From NCBI RefSeq assembly GCF_040250305.1, contig NZ_CP158190.1, forward strand, positions 2,326,001 through 2,390,000: a stretch of 64,000 nt of DNA, in the 5' to 3' direction. Every line of letters starts with the position of its first letter. The stretch's first letter is position 1. A program made the position numbers and the translations under genes. The notes below the pieces were generated by a model, which had not been told where the DNA came from, did not search any database, and saw only the letters and a program-made list of their open reading frames with translations. Of the stretch, positions 8,576 through 17,449 are shown piece by piece. Origin of the DNA: Peribacillus frigoritolerans (GTDB lineage Bacteria; Bacillota; Bacilli; Bacillales; DSM-1321).

Positions 8576-8791
8576 TAATTCTAGGTGCGTTTGTGACAGA
8601 TAATAGCTTTATAGATTTTTAAACTGGTGACATATCCAGATTGTCTTTGAAAGGGTGGATATTCAATTGCTCTTATCCATCATTTCTGGAATTCGAAAAA
8701 GAAAGAATTACTTGTAGGCTAGTACATCCCTTACCACCAATAAATCATATTCAGTATGAGCAACCATCCTGGAAGAAAAGGAGTGATTACA

Positions 8792-9784
8792 TTGACAGAA
8801 GAAAAAACGGTCTATGACATAACAATTATTGGCGGCGGCCCAGTTGGTTTGTTTACGGCGTTTTATGGAGGAATGAGGCAAGCAAAGGTGAAAATCCTTG
8901 AAAGCCTTCCTCAATTGGGAGGACAGCTATCAGCCCTTTATCCCGAAAAATTCATTTATGATATAGCTGGTTTTCCAAAAGTAAGGGCCCAGGAATTGAT
9001 AGATAATTTAAAAGAACAAATGAAAGTATTTGAACCAACAATTTGTCTTGAAGAAGCAGTTGAACAGATGGAAAAGCAAGCAGACGGAACATTTAAAATC
9101 ACTACAAACCTCGATACTCATTTTTCTAAATCAGTAATCATTACTGCTGGAAATGGAGCCTTTCATCCCCGTAAACTGGAATTGGAAGATTCAACACAGT
9201 TCAAAAATAAGAATTTGCATTATTTCGTGAATGATATGAACCGCTTTAAAGGAAGAAAAGTGGCGATTCTTGGCGGTGGGGATTCTGCTGTTGATTGGGC
9301 CCTTATGTTAGAGCCGATTGCTGAAAAGGTAACATTGATACACAGAAGAGATAAATTCCGTGCCCATGAACATAGTGTGGAAAAATTAGTGAATTCCTCT
9401 GTTGAGGTCAAAACACCTTATATTCCCTCCGAATTGGTAGGAGCAGAAAGAATTACGCAAATTGTTTTAGAACACACTAAGACGCAACAAAAAGAAGTGA
9501 TTGATATAGATGATTTAATTATTAATTACGGATTTGTCTCTTCTCTTGGTGCGATTAAAGAATGGGGACTAAACATCAACAAAAATGCAATTGTCGTTAA
9601 TTCCAAACAAGAAACGAATATTCCAGGCATTTATGCAGCCGGGGATATTTGTACGTATGATGGAAAGGTTAAATTAATTGCATCCGGATTTGGTGAAGGT
9701 CCTACGGCAGTCAATAATGCCAAAGCCTATATTGATCCGATGGCGAAAGTTCAGCCGTTGCATAGTACTTCCTTATTTGGCTAA
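8792..9784 (+). CDS. yumC: Ferredoxin/flavodoxin-NADP+ reductase, thioredoxin-reductase-like (YumC type)
   Basis: About 330 residues from TTG 8792, preceded by AAAGGAGTG; an in-frame ATG at 8756 has no ribosome site. FAD-binding [10 protein letters not shown] at the N-terminus, NADPH-binding [10 protein letters not shown] in the middle, and the FAD-contact [20 protein letters not shown] near the end. The thioredoxin-reductase CxxC pair is absent, as expected for this ferredoxin reductase class, and the C-terminus ends HSTSLFG. It transfers electrons between NADPH and ferredoxin in the cytosol. It follows fer by about 216 bases and ends before a strong bidirectional terminator. Confidence 0.93.
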   Translation: MTEEKTVYDITIIGGGPVGLFTAFYGGMRQAKVKILESLPQLGGQLSALYPEKFIYDIAGFPKVRAQELIDNLKEQMKVFEPTICLEEAVEQMEKQADGTFKITTNLDTHFSKSVIITAGNGAFHPRKLELEDSTQFKNKNLHYFVNDMNRFKGRKVAILGGGDSAVDWALMLEPIAEKVTLIHRRDKFRAHEHSVEKLVNSSVEVKTPYIPSELVGAERITQIVLEHTKTQQKEVIDIDDLIINYGFVSSLGAIKEWGLNINKNAIVVNSKQETNIPGIYAAGDICTYDGKVKLIASGFGEGPTAVNNAKAYIDPMAKVQPLHSTSLFG

Positions 9785-9956
9785 CCTCTATCTAGCTACA
9801 TGGCTCTTCTGAAGAAATGAATTAGTACATAGGCGAGACCCTTAAAGATGGATGGGGGTGGGCGATTGTCCTGAATTTAATGGAAATGAAAAGTAAATAG
9901 AGGCTTTCCAGGTTTTGTTGCCTAACAAAGGGAACAGGCTAATATGACAGTAAAAT

Positions 9957-9996
9957 AAAAAGTCGAATTCCTTCTCAGCAAGGAATTCGACTTTTT
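9957..9996. terminator. Bidirectional intrinsic terminator
   Basis: The 16-base arms AAAAAGTCGAATTCCT and AGGAATTCGACTTTTT flank an 8-base loop. It separates the plus-strand ferredoxin-reductase gene from the minus-strand LysR gene and can serve both. The remaining bases of 9785-10107 hold nothing else I can identify. Confidence 0.9.
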
Positions 9997-10107
9997 AGAT
10001 TGTTTTAACCAATACCCGTATTGTGATACTCCGCTTAATTCTTCGAAGACAAATTCCAGGAACTCCAAAAACATTTGTCGTTTTGCTGCCTTTTCCAGTC
10101 TAGAATC

Positions 10108-11016
10108 TCATTTATCATGAGAATGATCATTCTCTAACGTTTTCAAAATATGCTTGGTCAGAATGGATGTATCCGTGCTTTTCCAAACTGCCGATATGGA
10201 ACTGAATAATTCCGAGTTATCGATGTTCAAGGCTTTAACTTGGCTTTTTCCCAACAAACTCACCATATCTTCCGGCATGAGGGCTACGCCGAGGTTATTG
10301 GATATTAGATTGGCGATCGTCAGTAATTCAGAGCCTTTACATAATTCTTTTGGTGAAAATCCAGCAGTCATGCAAGCTTTTTCCAAAAGGAATTGAAGGG
10401 AGTGTGCTTGAACGGCATCATAATGGATAAAAGGTTCGTCTTTTGCTTCGTATAAATGTATCGCATCCTTTTGGGCCAGTGGATGATCAATGGAGACGAC
10501 TAATTGTAAAGGGAACCTCATGAATTCAATCATGCTTAATCCTTCATTGGCGATGATGTTACTGTGAATGGGCGTTCTGATGAAACCGATATGATAATTT
10601 TGTTGGTTTACGAGTTTTACAGCTCTTGAGGATGTTGTTTCATGCACGTAAAATTCTGTATCCGGGTATTCCCCCACTATCTTTTTCAATAACTTCGGGA
10701 TATATATACTAGCTGCAGAGGGGACGGTAGCAATCTTCAATTTAGGCTTGGGGATGGCTTTATTTTCAACTATGTAATTTACTGTTTTCTCAATATCTTC
10801 AAAGGAAGGAGCAAGTTTTTTATAGATGTACTCTCCTTCTTCCGTCAATGTAATTTTTCTTGTGGTTCGATTCAAAAGTTTAAAGCCTAATTGTTTTTCG
10901 AGGGATAAAATCTGTTGGCTAAGTCCGGGCTGGGATATATGCAGGGTTTTGGAAGCCTCACTGAAACTAAGATGGTTAGAAACCTCTATGAAATAGCGGA
11001 GGGATAGGAAATTCAA
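10108..11016 (-). CDS. LysR-family regulator, likely controller of the TAXI-TRAP operon
   Basis: About 302 residues if translation starts at the TTG whose first base is 11016; this places the winged helix (YFIEVSNHLSFSEASKTLHISQPGLSQQI) at the usual LysR position and has a GTGGGTGA ribosome-like site. The open frame continues to an ATG at 11100, but the extra 28 residues are atypical. The rest is the LysR effector domain. It is transcribed away from the TRAP operon, the common arrangement for a LysR activator of an adjacent divergent operon. The inducer is unknown. Confidence 0.88.
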   Translation of the reverse strand: MNFLSLRYFIEVSNHLSFSEASKTLHISQPGLSQQILSLEKQLGFKLLNRTTRKITLTEEGEYIYKKLAPSFEDIEKTVNYIVENKAIPKPKLKIATVPSAASIYIPKLLKKIVGEYPDTEFYVHETTSSRAVKLVNQQNYHIGFIRTPIHSNIIANEGLSMIEFMRFPLQLVVSIDHPLAQKDAIHLYEAKDEPFIHYDAVQAHSLQFLLEKACMTAGFSPKELCKGSELLTIANLISNNLGVALMPEDMVSLLGKSQVKALNIDNSELFSSISAVWKSTDTSILTKHILKTLENDHSHDK

Positions 11017-11453
11017 ACAATCACCCACTTCAGTTGGATTTGAAAATACAGAGCTAAAATGGCTGGAAAAGAAAGGGTTGGACAGTTGATTCCCTCTCAA
11101 ACAAAGCTGGATATAACGATTAAAGGCTAGGAAGATCGTTTTATAACATCTACTTATAAGTTTATAACAATAATATATTTCTAAAATGGAAGAGTCAATA
11201 TTATCCTTAAAGAAAGGAAGAATAGGTAATAAAAGGTAAAATATTACTATTGGATAGCGAATTTTCCTTGTTTTTAATAGGTGTTTTTACACATTTAAGC
11301 TTGGTGATTGGATTTCTATAAAACTATTTAATGTAATACTAGTGCTTTTGGATGGTGTGTCTAATTTTGTAAAAAAAGGGAAAGTAAGGTGGTCGGTAGA
11401 ATAATAACATTATCATCTTTTGCAGATGATGAAAACACATGAGGGGGAGTTTT
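11017..11453. other. Intergenic region between LysR and TAXI-TRAP operon
   Basis: An AT-rich stretch of more than 400 bases with no convincing open frame. It should contain the divergent promoters and LysR sites. I could not pick a single box with confidence. Confidence 0.5.
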
Positions 11454-12428
11454 ATGAAAAAATTTCATAAGTGCTTTTTATTGGTCATGATTTTGACGGT
11501 ATCCGGTATTATTACTGCCTGCGGAGACAGTAAAACAGGTGTCTCGGGCAGCGGAAACCAAAATTTGAGTTTGTTGACTGGTGGTACGGGAGGTACATAC
11601 TATCCGCTCGGAGGGCAAATTGGAAAAATCATTTCCGATAAAACAAAAGCGAACATAACACCTCAGACATCTGGCGCCTCCGCCGAAAACATGGAAACGT
11701 TAAGGGCTGGAGAGGCTGAAATCGCTTTTTCGCAAACGGATATCGCCGCATATGCACTTGAAGGAACGGAAATGTTCGACGGGAAACCCATTGACAATAT
11801 AATGGCGATCAGCTCTTTATATCCTGAAACTGTTCAAATTGTAACGACTGCAAAAAGCGGAATTAAATCAATCGAGGATTTAAAGGGTAAAAAGGTATCA
11901 GTAGGTGCACCGGGTTCTGGTGCATATATCAATGCCATGCAAATCCTGGAGATTCATGGTTTGTCTGAGAAAGATATTAAAGGACAAAATCTGTCCTTCG
12001 ATGAGTCGGCCGAAGGAATTCAAGCAGGAAATATTGACGCAGCTTTCATTACTGCCGGAACACCAACAGGTGCAGTTGAGGCGCTATCCGTACAAAATGA
12101 TATCATGGTCCTGCCTATTGCAGAGGACAAAATTCAAGCATTGGTTAAAAAGTATCCATACTATGCTGAAGATACAATTCCAAGTGGAACGTACAAAATC
12201 AAATCCGAGGTAAAAACAGTTGCAGTTAAAGCGATGTTAGTGGTTACAAAGGATCTTGATGAAGATTTAGTTTATGAAATGACTAAAGCTGTTTATGACA
12301 ACACAGATCAAATCACACATGCAAAAGGCAAGTTCCTTACAGCAGAAACTGCCCTAGAAGGATTAGGGGAAATGGAAGTGCATCCTGGAGCAGCAAAATA
12401 CTTTAATGAAAAAGGTGTTTCCAAGTAA
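11454..12428 (+). CDS. TAXI-family TRAP transporter solute-binding lipoprotein
   Basis: 324 residues from ATG 11454, chosen over the upstream ATG 11439 because the AGGGGGAG site lies between them. The N-terminus is a lipoprotein signal (MKKFHK, hydrophobic stretch, lipobox GIITACGD), so the protein is anchored outside the membrane. LLTGGTGGTYYPLGG is the TAXI family hallmark; ISSLYPETVQIV and VSVGAPGSGAYINAMQILE are also typical. It captures substrate for the fused permease two genes downstream. TAXI substrates are poorly known; glutamate-like and 2-oxo dicarboxylic compounds are known for some. The nearby gamma-glutamyltransferase makes an amino-dicarboxylate plausible but unproven. Confidence 0.93.
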   Translation: MKKFHKCFLLVMILTVSGIITACGDSKTGVSGSGNQNLSLLTGGTGGTYYPLGGQIGKIISDKTKANITPQTSGASAENMETLRAGEAEIAFSQTDIAAYALEGTEMFDGKPIDNIMAISSLYPETVQIVTTAKSGIKSIEDLKGKKVSVGAPGSGAYINAMQILEIHGLSEKDIKGQNLSFDESAEGIQAGNIDAAFITAGTPTGAVEALSVQNDIMVLPIAEDKIQALVKKYPYYAEDTIPSGTYKIKSEVKTVAVKAMLVVTKDLDEDLVYEMTKAVYDNTDQITHAKGKFLTAETALEGLGEMEVHPGAAKYFNEKGVSK

Positions 12429-12437
12429 TGCAATTGG

Positions 12438-12479
12438 GTCGGTAGCTCGCTTTATGTGGCCTATCGACTTCGTTTTTTT
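12438..12479 (+). terminator. Attenuator-like terminator inside the TAXI-TRAP operon
   Basis: GTCGGTAG (12438-12445) pairs with CTATCGAC (12461-12468) and is followed by TTCG and seven T residues. Placed between the binding-protein gene and the membrane genes, it probably lets only some transcripts continue, giving more binding protein than permease. Confidence 0.65.
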
Positions 12480-12513
12480 CTAAATGGGATATCTGGTTTT
12501 GAAAGGGGTACCT

Positions 12514-13020
12514 ATGAAATTCAAGAGATTCATGGCATTTGGTATACCTCTGCTCATCGCTTTTTTATTCTTTTTTCCTTATAAGCATGTAATTGCCTTT
12601 TCCTTTGAGGATCAAGGGGAATTAATCGCATACTTTCCTTTGAAAAAAGAAAAAGAATTCAAGATTGAGTATACACACTCCATCCACCTCACGGATGTTT
12701 TGGAATCATATCGTTTATCGGATAAGCAAATCGAACAAACTGAACTTTCTTATCATGATTTTGCAGTCGGTATGCCTTCTAATGCGGAGGGGGAGGAAGT
12801 ATTTGAAGAAAAAGACGGTACCTATTTCATAAAAAATATGAAACGCAATTTCACCCATATCGATTTACGGGTAGGACAAGTTAAAGCTAACCATCGTTTA
12901 ATATATGATGAAAAAACATACACATTGGCAGACTTCATTAAACCAGGGACATGGGTCAGGATTTCATCGGAAAGAATTTCATTGTGGGAACAGTTGAAGG
13001 GAGTGAAGATTAGTGTCTGA
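12514..13020 (+). CDS. DUF1850 protein of TAXI-TRAP systems
   Basis: 168 residues from ATG 12514 with a GAAAGGGGT site; the open frame begins 30 bases earlier without one. A hydrophobic N-terminal segment (about 5-24) is followed by a soluble domain with IEYTHSIHLTDVLESYRL, typical of DUF1850. In many bacteria this family sits between a TAXI binding protein and the fused TRAP permease, as here. It is thought to assist the transporter, but its biochemical role is not established. Its stop overlaps the GTG start of the permease gene, indicating translational coupling. Confidence 0.88.
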   Translation: MKFKRFMAFGIPLLIAFLFFFPYKHVIAFSFEDQGELIAYFPLKKEKEFKIEYTHSIHLTDVLESYRLSDKQIEQTELSYHDFAVGMPSNAEGEEVFEEKDGTYFIKNMKRNFTHIDLRVGQVKANHRLIYDEKTYTLADFIKPGTWVRISSERISLWEQLKGVKISV

Positions 13021-15007
13021 TAATGAAAAAATCAAATATTTAACCGAAGCGGAACAGCAGGAGTTATTGGAAAAATATGATCCAGAAGCCGGGACTAGGA
13101 AATTAACTGGTGTCTTGGGCCACATTGCGTTTTTTGGACTCCTGGCTTTTTCGCTATTCCAATTATATACTGCCATTTTTGGTGTTTTTACAGCACAAAT
13201 CCAAAGGACGATACATTTAGGGTTTGCACTCTCCTTAGTATTTTTACTATTTCCCGCAAACCGGAAGAAGCGTGAAAAAGGAAAGTTTCAAATTGCCTGG
13301 TACGATATCATATTAGCGATCCTTAGTATCGGGGTAGGTGCATATTGGCCCTTATTTTTCGAAGATATCGTCATGAATGTAGGACGTTTGGGCGCATTGG
13401 ATTTTGCCGTTGGTTTATTGGCCATTCTCCTGGTTTTGGAGGCAACCAGGCGTGCAGTGGGACTTCCCATTATGGTCATTGCTTTGATATTCATTTTCTA
13501 TGGAATTTTTGGACAGTATATGCCAGGATTCCTCGCTCATCGGGGTTTGACTCTAGAACGGATGGTACAAACGATGTTCTTCTCGACAGAGGGCATTTTA
13601 GGCACTCCGTTAGCGGTGTCGTCGACATTCATCTTCCTATTTTTACTGTTTGGATCCTTTCTAGTCCGAACAGGTGTCGGTCAATACTTCAATGATCTTT
13701 CAACAGCCATTGCCGGCAGAAGGATAGGGGGACCTGCAAAGGTTGCGATTTTTTCCAGTGCTCTTCAAGGAACGATTAGCGGAAGTTCTGTAGCTAATGT
13801 TGTCACTTCGGGAGCATTCACGATACCGATGATGAAAAATCTGGGTTATAAGAAGGAATTCGCTGGGGCAGTGGAGGCAGCCGCTTCGACAGGCGGTCAA
13901 TTGATGCCTCCGGTAATGGGGGCAGCGGCATTCTTAATGGTTGAGTTCATTGGGAATGGGATAACGTATTGGGATATAGCAAAGGCGGCTGCGATTCCAG
14001 CTATCCTTTACTTTTCAGGAATTTGGATCATGACCCATTTTGAAGCGAAACGACTTGGGCTGCGTGGGTTAACGAAAGAAGAGATGCCAAGTAAAAAGGA
14101 AGTGTTCGGCAAATTTTATTTACTAATACCGATCCTTGCCATTATTTTATTGCTCATGCTGAATATCACGGTTACACATGCAGCACTGTATTCCATTGCT
14201 ATCTCGGTTCTTGTAGGTTTCATAAACAAGGATGTCCGCATGAAATTCATCGATATCATTTATGCATTGGTCGATGGAGCCCGAACGGCACTTGCGGTTG
14301 CAGCTGCAACCGCAGCAGCAGGCATTATTGTAGGAATCGTTACGAAAACCGGATTAGGGCTGAAGCTGGCTAATGGTTTGATCGATTTGTCTGGTGGATA
14401 TTTGATTCCAACACTGATGCTAACTATGGTAGCGGCCCTTATATTAGGAATGGGTTCACCTACGACCGCCAATTATGTCATCACATCGACGATTGCAGCA
14501 CCTGCGATCATTTTGCTTGGTGTTCCTGATTTATCTGCACATTTATTCGTTTTCTATTTTGGCATTATAGCAGATATTACTCCTCCAGTTGCTTTAGCGG
14601 CATTTGCAGCGGCAGGGGTGGCAGGCGGTGAACCGATAAAAACGGGAATTGAGTCATCAAAACTTGCTATCGCTGCATTTATCATTCCATATATTTTTGT
14701 TCTTTCCCCACAAATGCTGATGATCGATACAACTTGGATGGAGGTTGCCTGGGTCGTACTTACAGCAATGTCAGGCATGATTGCAATTGGTGCGGGTGTT
14801 ATAGGTTACTGGATGAGGGGGATGCACTGGTTAGAAAGAGTCCTCGCGATAATCGTTGGTTTACTATTAATCTATCCTGAAACGATATCGGACATCATTG
14901 GGGTATCCGCTTTTATCGTATTACTGGCTTTACAATACCTTTGGAAGAGTGACAATCACGACAGCTCCAAAATCTTGGAAAATAACCAAAGCATAGAGAA
15001 AAATTGA
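13013..15007 (+). CDS. Fused 4TM/12TM TRAP transporter permease
   Basis: 664 residues, start GTG 13013 within the end of the DUF1850 gene and preceded by GGGAGTG. A short cytoplasmic N-terminus precedes the small (Q-like) four-helix part at about 35-180. The large M-like domain follows, with the conserved motifs SALQGTISGSSVANVVTSG and GGQLMPPVMGAAAFLM and the repeat-like GMGSPTTANYVITST and ADITPPVALAAFAAAG. It drives sodium-coupled uptake of the compound delivered by the TAXI lipoprotein. Length and motif order are normal for the fused family. Confidence 0.95.
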   Translation: MSDNEKIKYLTEAEQQELLEKYDPEAGTRKLTGVLGHIAFFGLLAFSLFQLYTAIFGVFTAQIQRTIHLGFALSLVFLLFPANRKKREKGKFQIAWYDIILAILSIGVGAYWPLFFEDIVMNVGRLGALDFAVGLLAILLVLEATRRAVGLPIMVIALIFIFYGIFGQYMPGFLAHRGLTLERMVQTMFFSTEGILGTPLAVSSTFIFLFLLFGSFLVRTGVGQYFNDLSTAIAGRRIGGPAKVAIFSSALQGTISGSSVANVVTSGAFTIPMMKNLGYKKEFAGAVEAAASTGGQLMPPVMGAAAFLMVEFIGNGITYWDIAKAAAIPAILYFSGIWIMTHFEAKRLGLRGLTKEEMPSKKEVFGKFYLLIPILAIILLLMLNITVTHAALYSIAISVLVGFINKDVRMKFIDIIYALVDGARTALAVAAATAAAGIIVGIVTKTGLGLKLANGLIDLSGGYLIPTLMLTMVAALILGMGSPTTANYVITSTIAAPAIILLGVPDLSAHLFVFYFGIIADITPPVALAAFAAAGVAGGEPIKTGIESSKLAIAAFIIPYIFVLSPQMLMIDTTWMEVAWVVLTAMSGMIAIGAGVIGYWMRGMHWLERVLAIIVGLLLIYPETISDIIGVSAFIVLLALQYLWKSDNHDSSKILENNQSIEKN

Positions 15008-15229
15008 GTCTAAGAATATCGATCCTAAAAGTAATTGATAGAGCTGAACCATTCAGGGGGGTGATTTTTTGTAGTGAAACATCATTGAGAACACAACGCC
15101 CAATCGGAATGTGCAGACTGCTTTTCTATCGAGAACATCTAGAATACTCCTACTAGGGCCATCAGCTCGTATTTTCAGTTGCATTATGGTAAAACCCTAA
15201 TTGGTTTTAATTTGAAAGGAGACTAATTC

Positions 15230-17305
15230 ATGAAATTTTTAAAAAGTTTTATTTTAGTTACTTTCAGTTTCTTTTGCATCATCACACCAGCTTTTGCAAG
15301 TGTCCCTGGAGTGGATACTTCAATGAAAAAAGGAGCAACAAAAGGAATCGTATCAGTTTCCCACCCTTTAGCGGCGGAAGCGGGCATAAAGATATTAAAA
15401 CAAGGTGGAAACGCAGTCGATGCAGCAGCAGCCATTCAATTATCGTTAAATGTAGTTGAACCGATGATGTCTGGAATCGGCGGCGGTGGTTTTATCATGA
15501 TTTATAATAAGAAAGAAAATAAAATAACGATGATCGATAGCCGCGAAATGGCACCGCAAAATGTTACGCCTGAACTATTTTTAGATGAAAAGGGAAAACC
15601 CGTACCTTTTAGTAAACGGCACACAACCGGAAAAGCCGTTGGTGTTCCTGGAACCCTTAAGGGGATGGAAGCTGCCCTAGATAAATATGGAACATTGAAA
15701 TTATCACAAGTTATGGACCCGGCAATTAAACAAGCTGAAAAAGGAGTTAAGGTCAATTGGATAACAGCGCAATATATCGATGAAAATGTAAAAAAATTAG
15801 AAAATAACGAAGAAGCTGCAAGAGTATTTATGCCTAACGGAAAACCATTGGAAGAGGGAGACACCCTCATTCAGCCTAATCTGGCAAAGACTCTTAAGTT
15901 AATAAAAAAACAAGGTTCAAATGTTTTTTATAAAGGTGAAATCGGGGAAGCCCTCACCAAAGAAGTTCAAAAACGTGATGGGACGATGACAACTGAAGAT
16001 TTGGAAAACTATGTGGTGAAAGAGAGGGAACCAATTAAATCGGAATATAGGGGATTTGAAGTGGTCGGGGCGGCTTCACCAAGTTCAGGCAGCTTGACTG
16101 TCCAACAGATTCTTGAGCTTTTGGAAGGATACGATGTGCAAAAGATGGGGGCGAACTCTCCTGAGTATCTTCATCATCTAACCGAAGCCATGCATCTGGC
16201 TTTTGCCGATCGAGCTGCCTATATGGCAGATGAAGATTTTTATGATGTACCCACTAAAGGACTATTAGATGAAGAATATATAAAAGAAAGAAGAAAACTC
16301 ATCAATCCAAATATATCAACAGCCGATGTCAAAGAAGGCGATCCATGGAAGTACGAAGGCCAAGAACCGGTTTCAATGGAGAAGGTAAAAGAAGAGAAAA
16401 CACCGATCGGACAAACGACTCACTTTTCTGTAATGGATAAGTGGGGAAATATGGTTTCTTATACGACTACGATCGAGCAAGTATTCGGTTCAGGTATCAT
16501 GGTACCTGATTATGGATTCATGCTTAATAATGAAATGACGGATTTTGATGCCACACCGGGTGGCGTTAACCAGGTGGAACCAGGAAAAAGACCAAGAAGC
16601 AGTATGTCACCGACCTTCATATTAAAAGATGGCAACCCTTTCATGGCGATTGGGTCACCAGGTGGAGCCACGATTATAGCATCGGTATCTGAAACGATAA
16701 TGAATGTGATCGATCATCAAATGACAATTCAAGATGCGATACTTGCGCCGCGTGTATACTCTGCTGGCTATCCGACAGTCAGATGGGAACCGGGAATCGA
16801 TCAAAATACAAGGTTGGAGTTAATGGCAAAAGGGCATGTTTATGAAGAAAAACCGCAGCATATCGGGAATGTGCAAGCTGTTATTTATGATTATGAAAGG
16901 GGAAGAATGTATGGGGGTGCCGACAATACAAGAGAAGGAACAGTTCTCGGGGTGGATGGGGTTTCCTATAAATCGAAACAGCCAAGAGAAATGAAAGAAG
17001 AAAAAAAGGGGCCGTTTACCTTAAAAGTGAATGGAGCCGTTTATCCTTACACTGCAAAACAAATGAAACTGATTGATGGAAAACCATATATCCAATCAGA
17101 CAAATTGCTTCTAGGTTTGGGTGCAATTGAATCGGTGGATTTAGAAATATTTAAACCAGATAAAAAATCCTACTTACCGGTGCTAAAAGTCGCAAAATCA
17201 TTAGGATATAAAGCAAAATGGAACGAAAAAGACAAAGTTGCACTTTTGGAAAAAGATCCGGCTGATATTGAAGACCCAGACGATGATGGCAGTGTCACGA
17301 ATTAA
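15230..17305 (+). CDS. ggt: Secreted gamma-glutamyltransferase with extra C-terminal domain
   Basis: 691 residues with a signal peptide (MKFLKSFILV... cleavage near AFAS). The autoprocessing and catalytic Thr is the first Thr of TTHFSVMDKWGN (about Thr396); GSGIMVPDYGFMLNNEM and PRSSMSPTF, substrate and oxyanion motifs, are present. It splits the gamma-glutamyl bond of glutathione or poly-gamma-glutamate and releases glutamate outside the cell. It is about 110 residues longer than typical Bacillus enzymes: from about residue 580 there is a domain resembling the copper-amine-oxidase N-terminal-like repeat (YLPVLKVAKSLGYKAKW), ending in an acidic tail. That domain may hold the enzyme at the cell surface. 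It follows the TRAP operon by 222 bases with its own AAAGGAG site. Confidence 0.93.
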   Translation: MKFLKSFILVTFSFFCIITPAFASVPGVDTSMKKGATKGIVSVSHPLAAEAGIKILKQGGNAVDAAAAIQLSLNVVEPMMSGIGGGGFIMIYNKKENKITMIDSREMAPQNVTPELFLDEKGKPVPFSKRHTTGKAVGVPGTLKGMEAALDKYGTLKLSQVMDPAIKQAEKGVKVNWITAQYIDENVKKLENNEEAARVFMPNGKPLEEGDTLIQPNLAKTLKLIKKQGSNVFYKGEIGEALTKEVQKRDGTMTTEDLENYVVKEREPIKSEYRGFEVVGAASPSSGSLTVQQILELLEGYDVQKMGANSPEYLHHLTEAMHLAFADRAAYMADEDFYDVPTKGLLDEEYIKERRKLINPNISTADVKEGDPWKYEGQEPVSMEKVKEEKTPIGQTTHFSVMDKWGNMVSYTTTIEQVFGSGIMVPDYGFMLNNEMTDFDATPGGVNQVEPGKRPRSSMSPTFILKDGNPFMAIGSPGGATIIASVSETIMNVIDHQMTIQDAILAPRVYSAGYPTVRWEPGIDQNTRLELMAKGHVYEEKPQHIGNVQAVIYDYERGRMYGGADNTREGTVLGVDGVSYKSKQPREMKEEKKGPFTLKVNGAVYPYTAKQMKLIDGKPYIQSDKLLLGLGAIESVDLEIFKPDKKSYLPVLKVAKSLGYKAKWNEKDKVALLEKDPADIEDPDDDGSVTN

Positions 17306-17375
17306 TTTCTTTTCTTGAGGGAGCCAAGCCTGCTCCAAGAATAAAATCGAATTCTGTATGACTCAAAAAATGGAA

Positions 17376-17413
17376 AACCCCTGGATTCTCTATGAAAAGA
17401 GAATTCAGGGGTT
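17376..17413. terminator. Intrinsic terminator between ggt and the convergent flavoprotein gene
   Basis: The arms AACCCCTGGATTCTCT and AGAGAATTCAGGGGTT form a 16-base stem with one mismatch around a 6-base loop. It lies between two convergent genes and can serve both. Confidence 0.85.
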
Positions 17414-17449
17414 ATTTATAGTTCATAGCGTTTCTTTTATCAAATCTGA

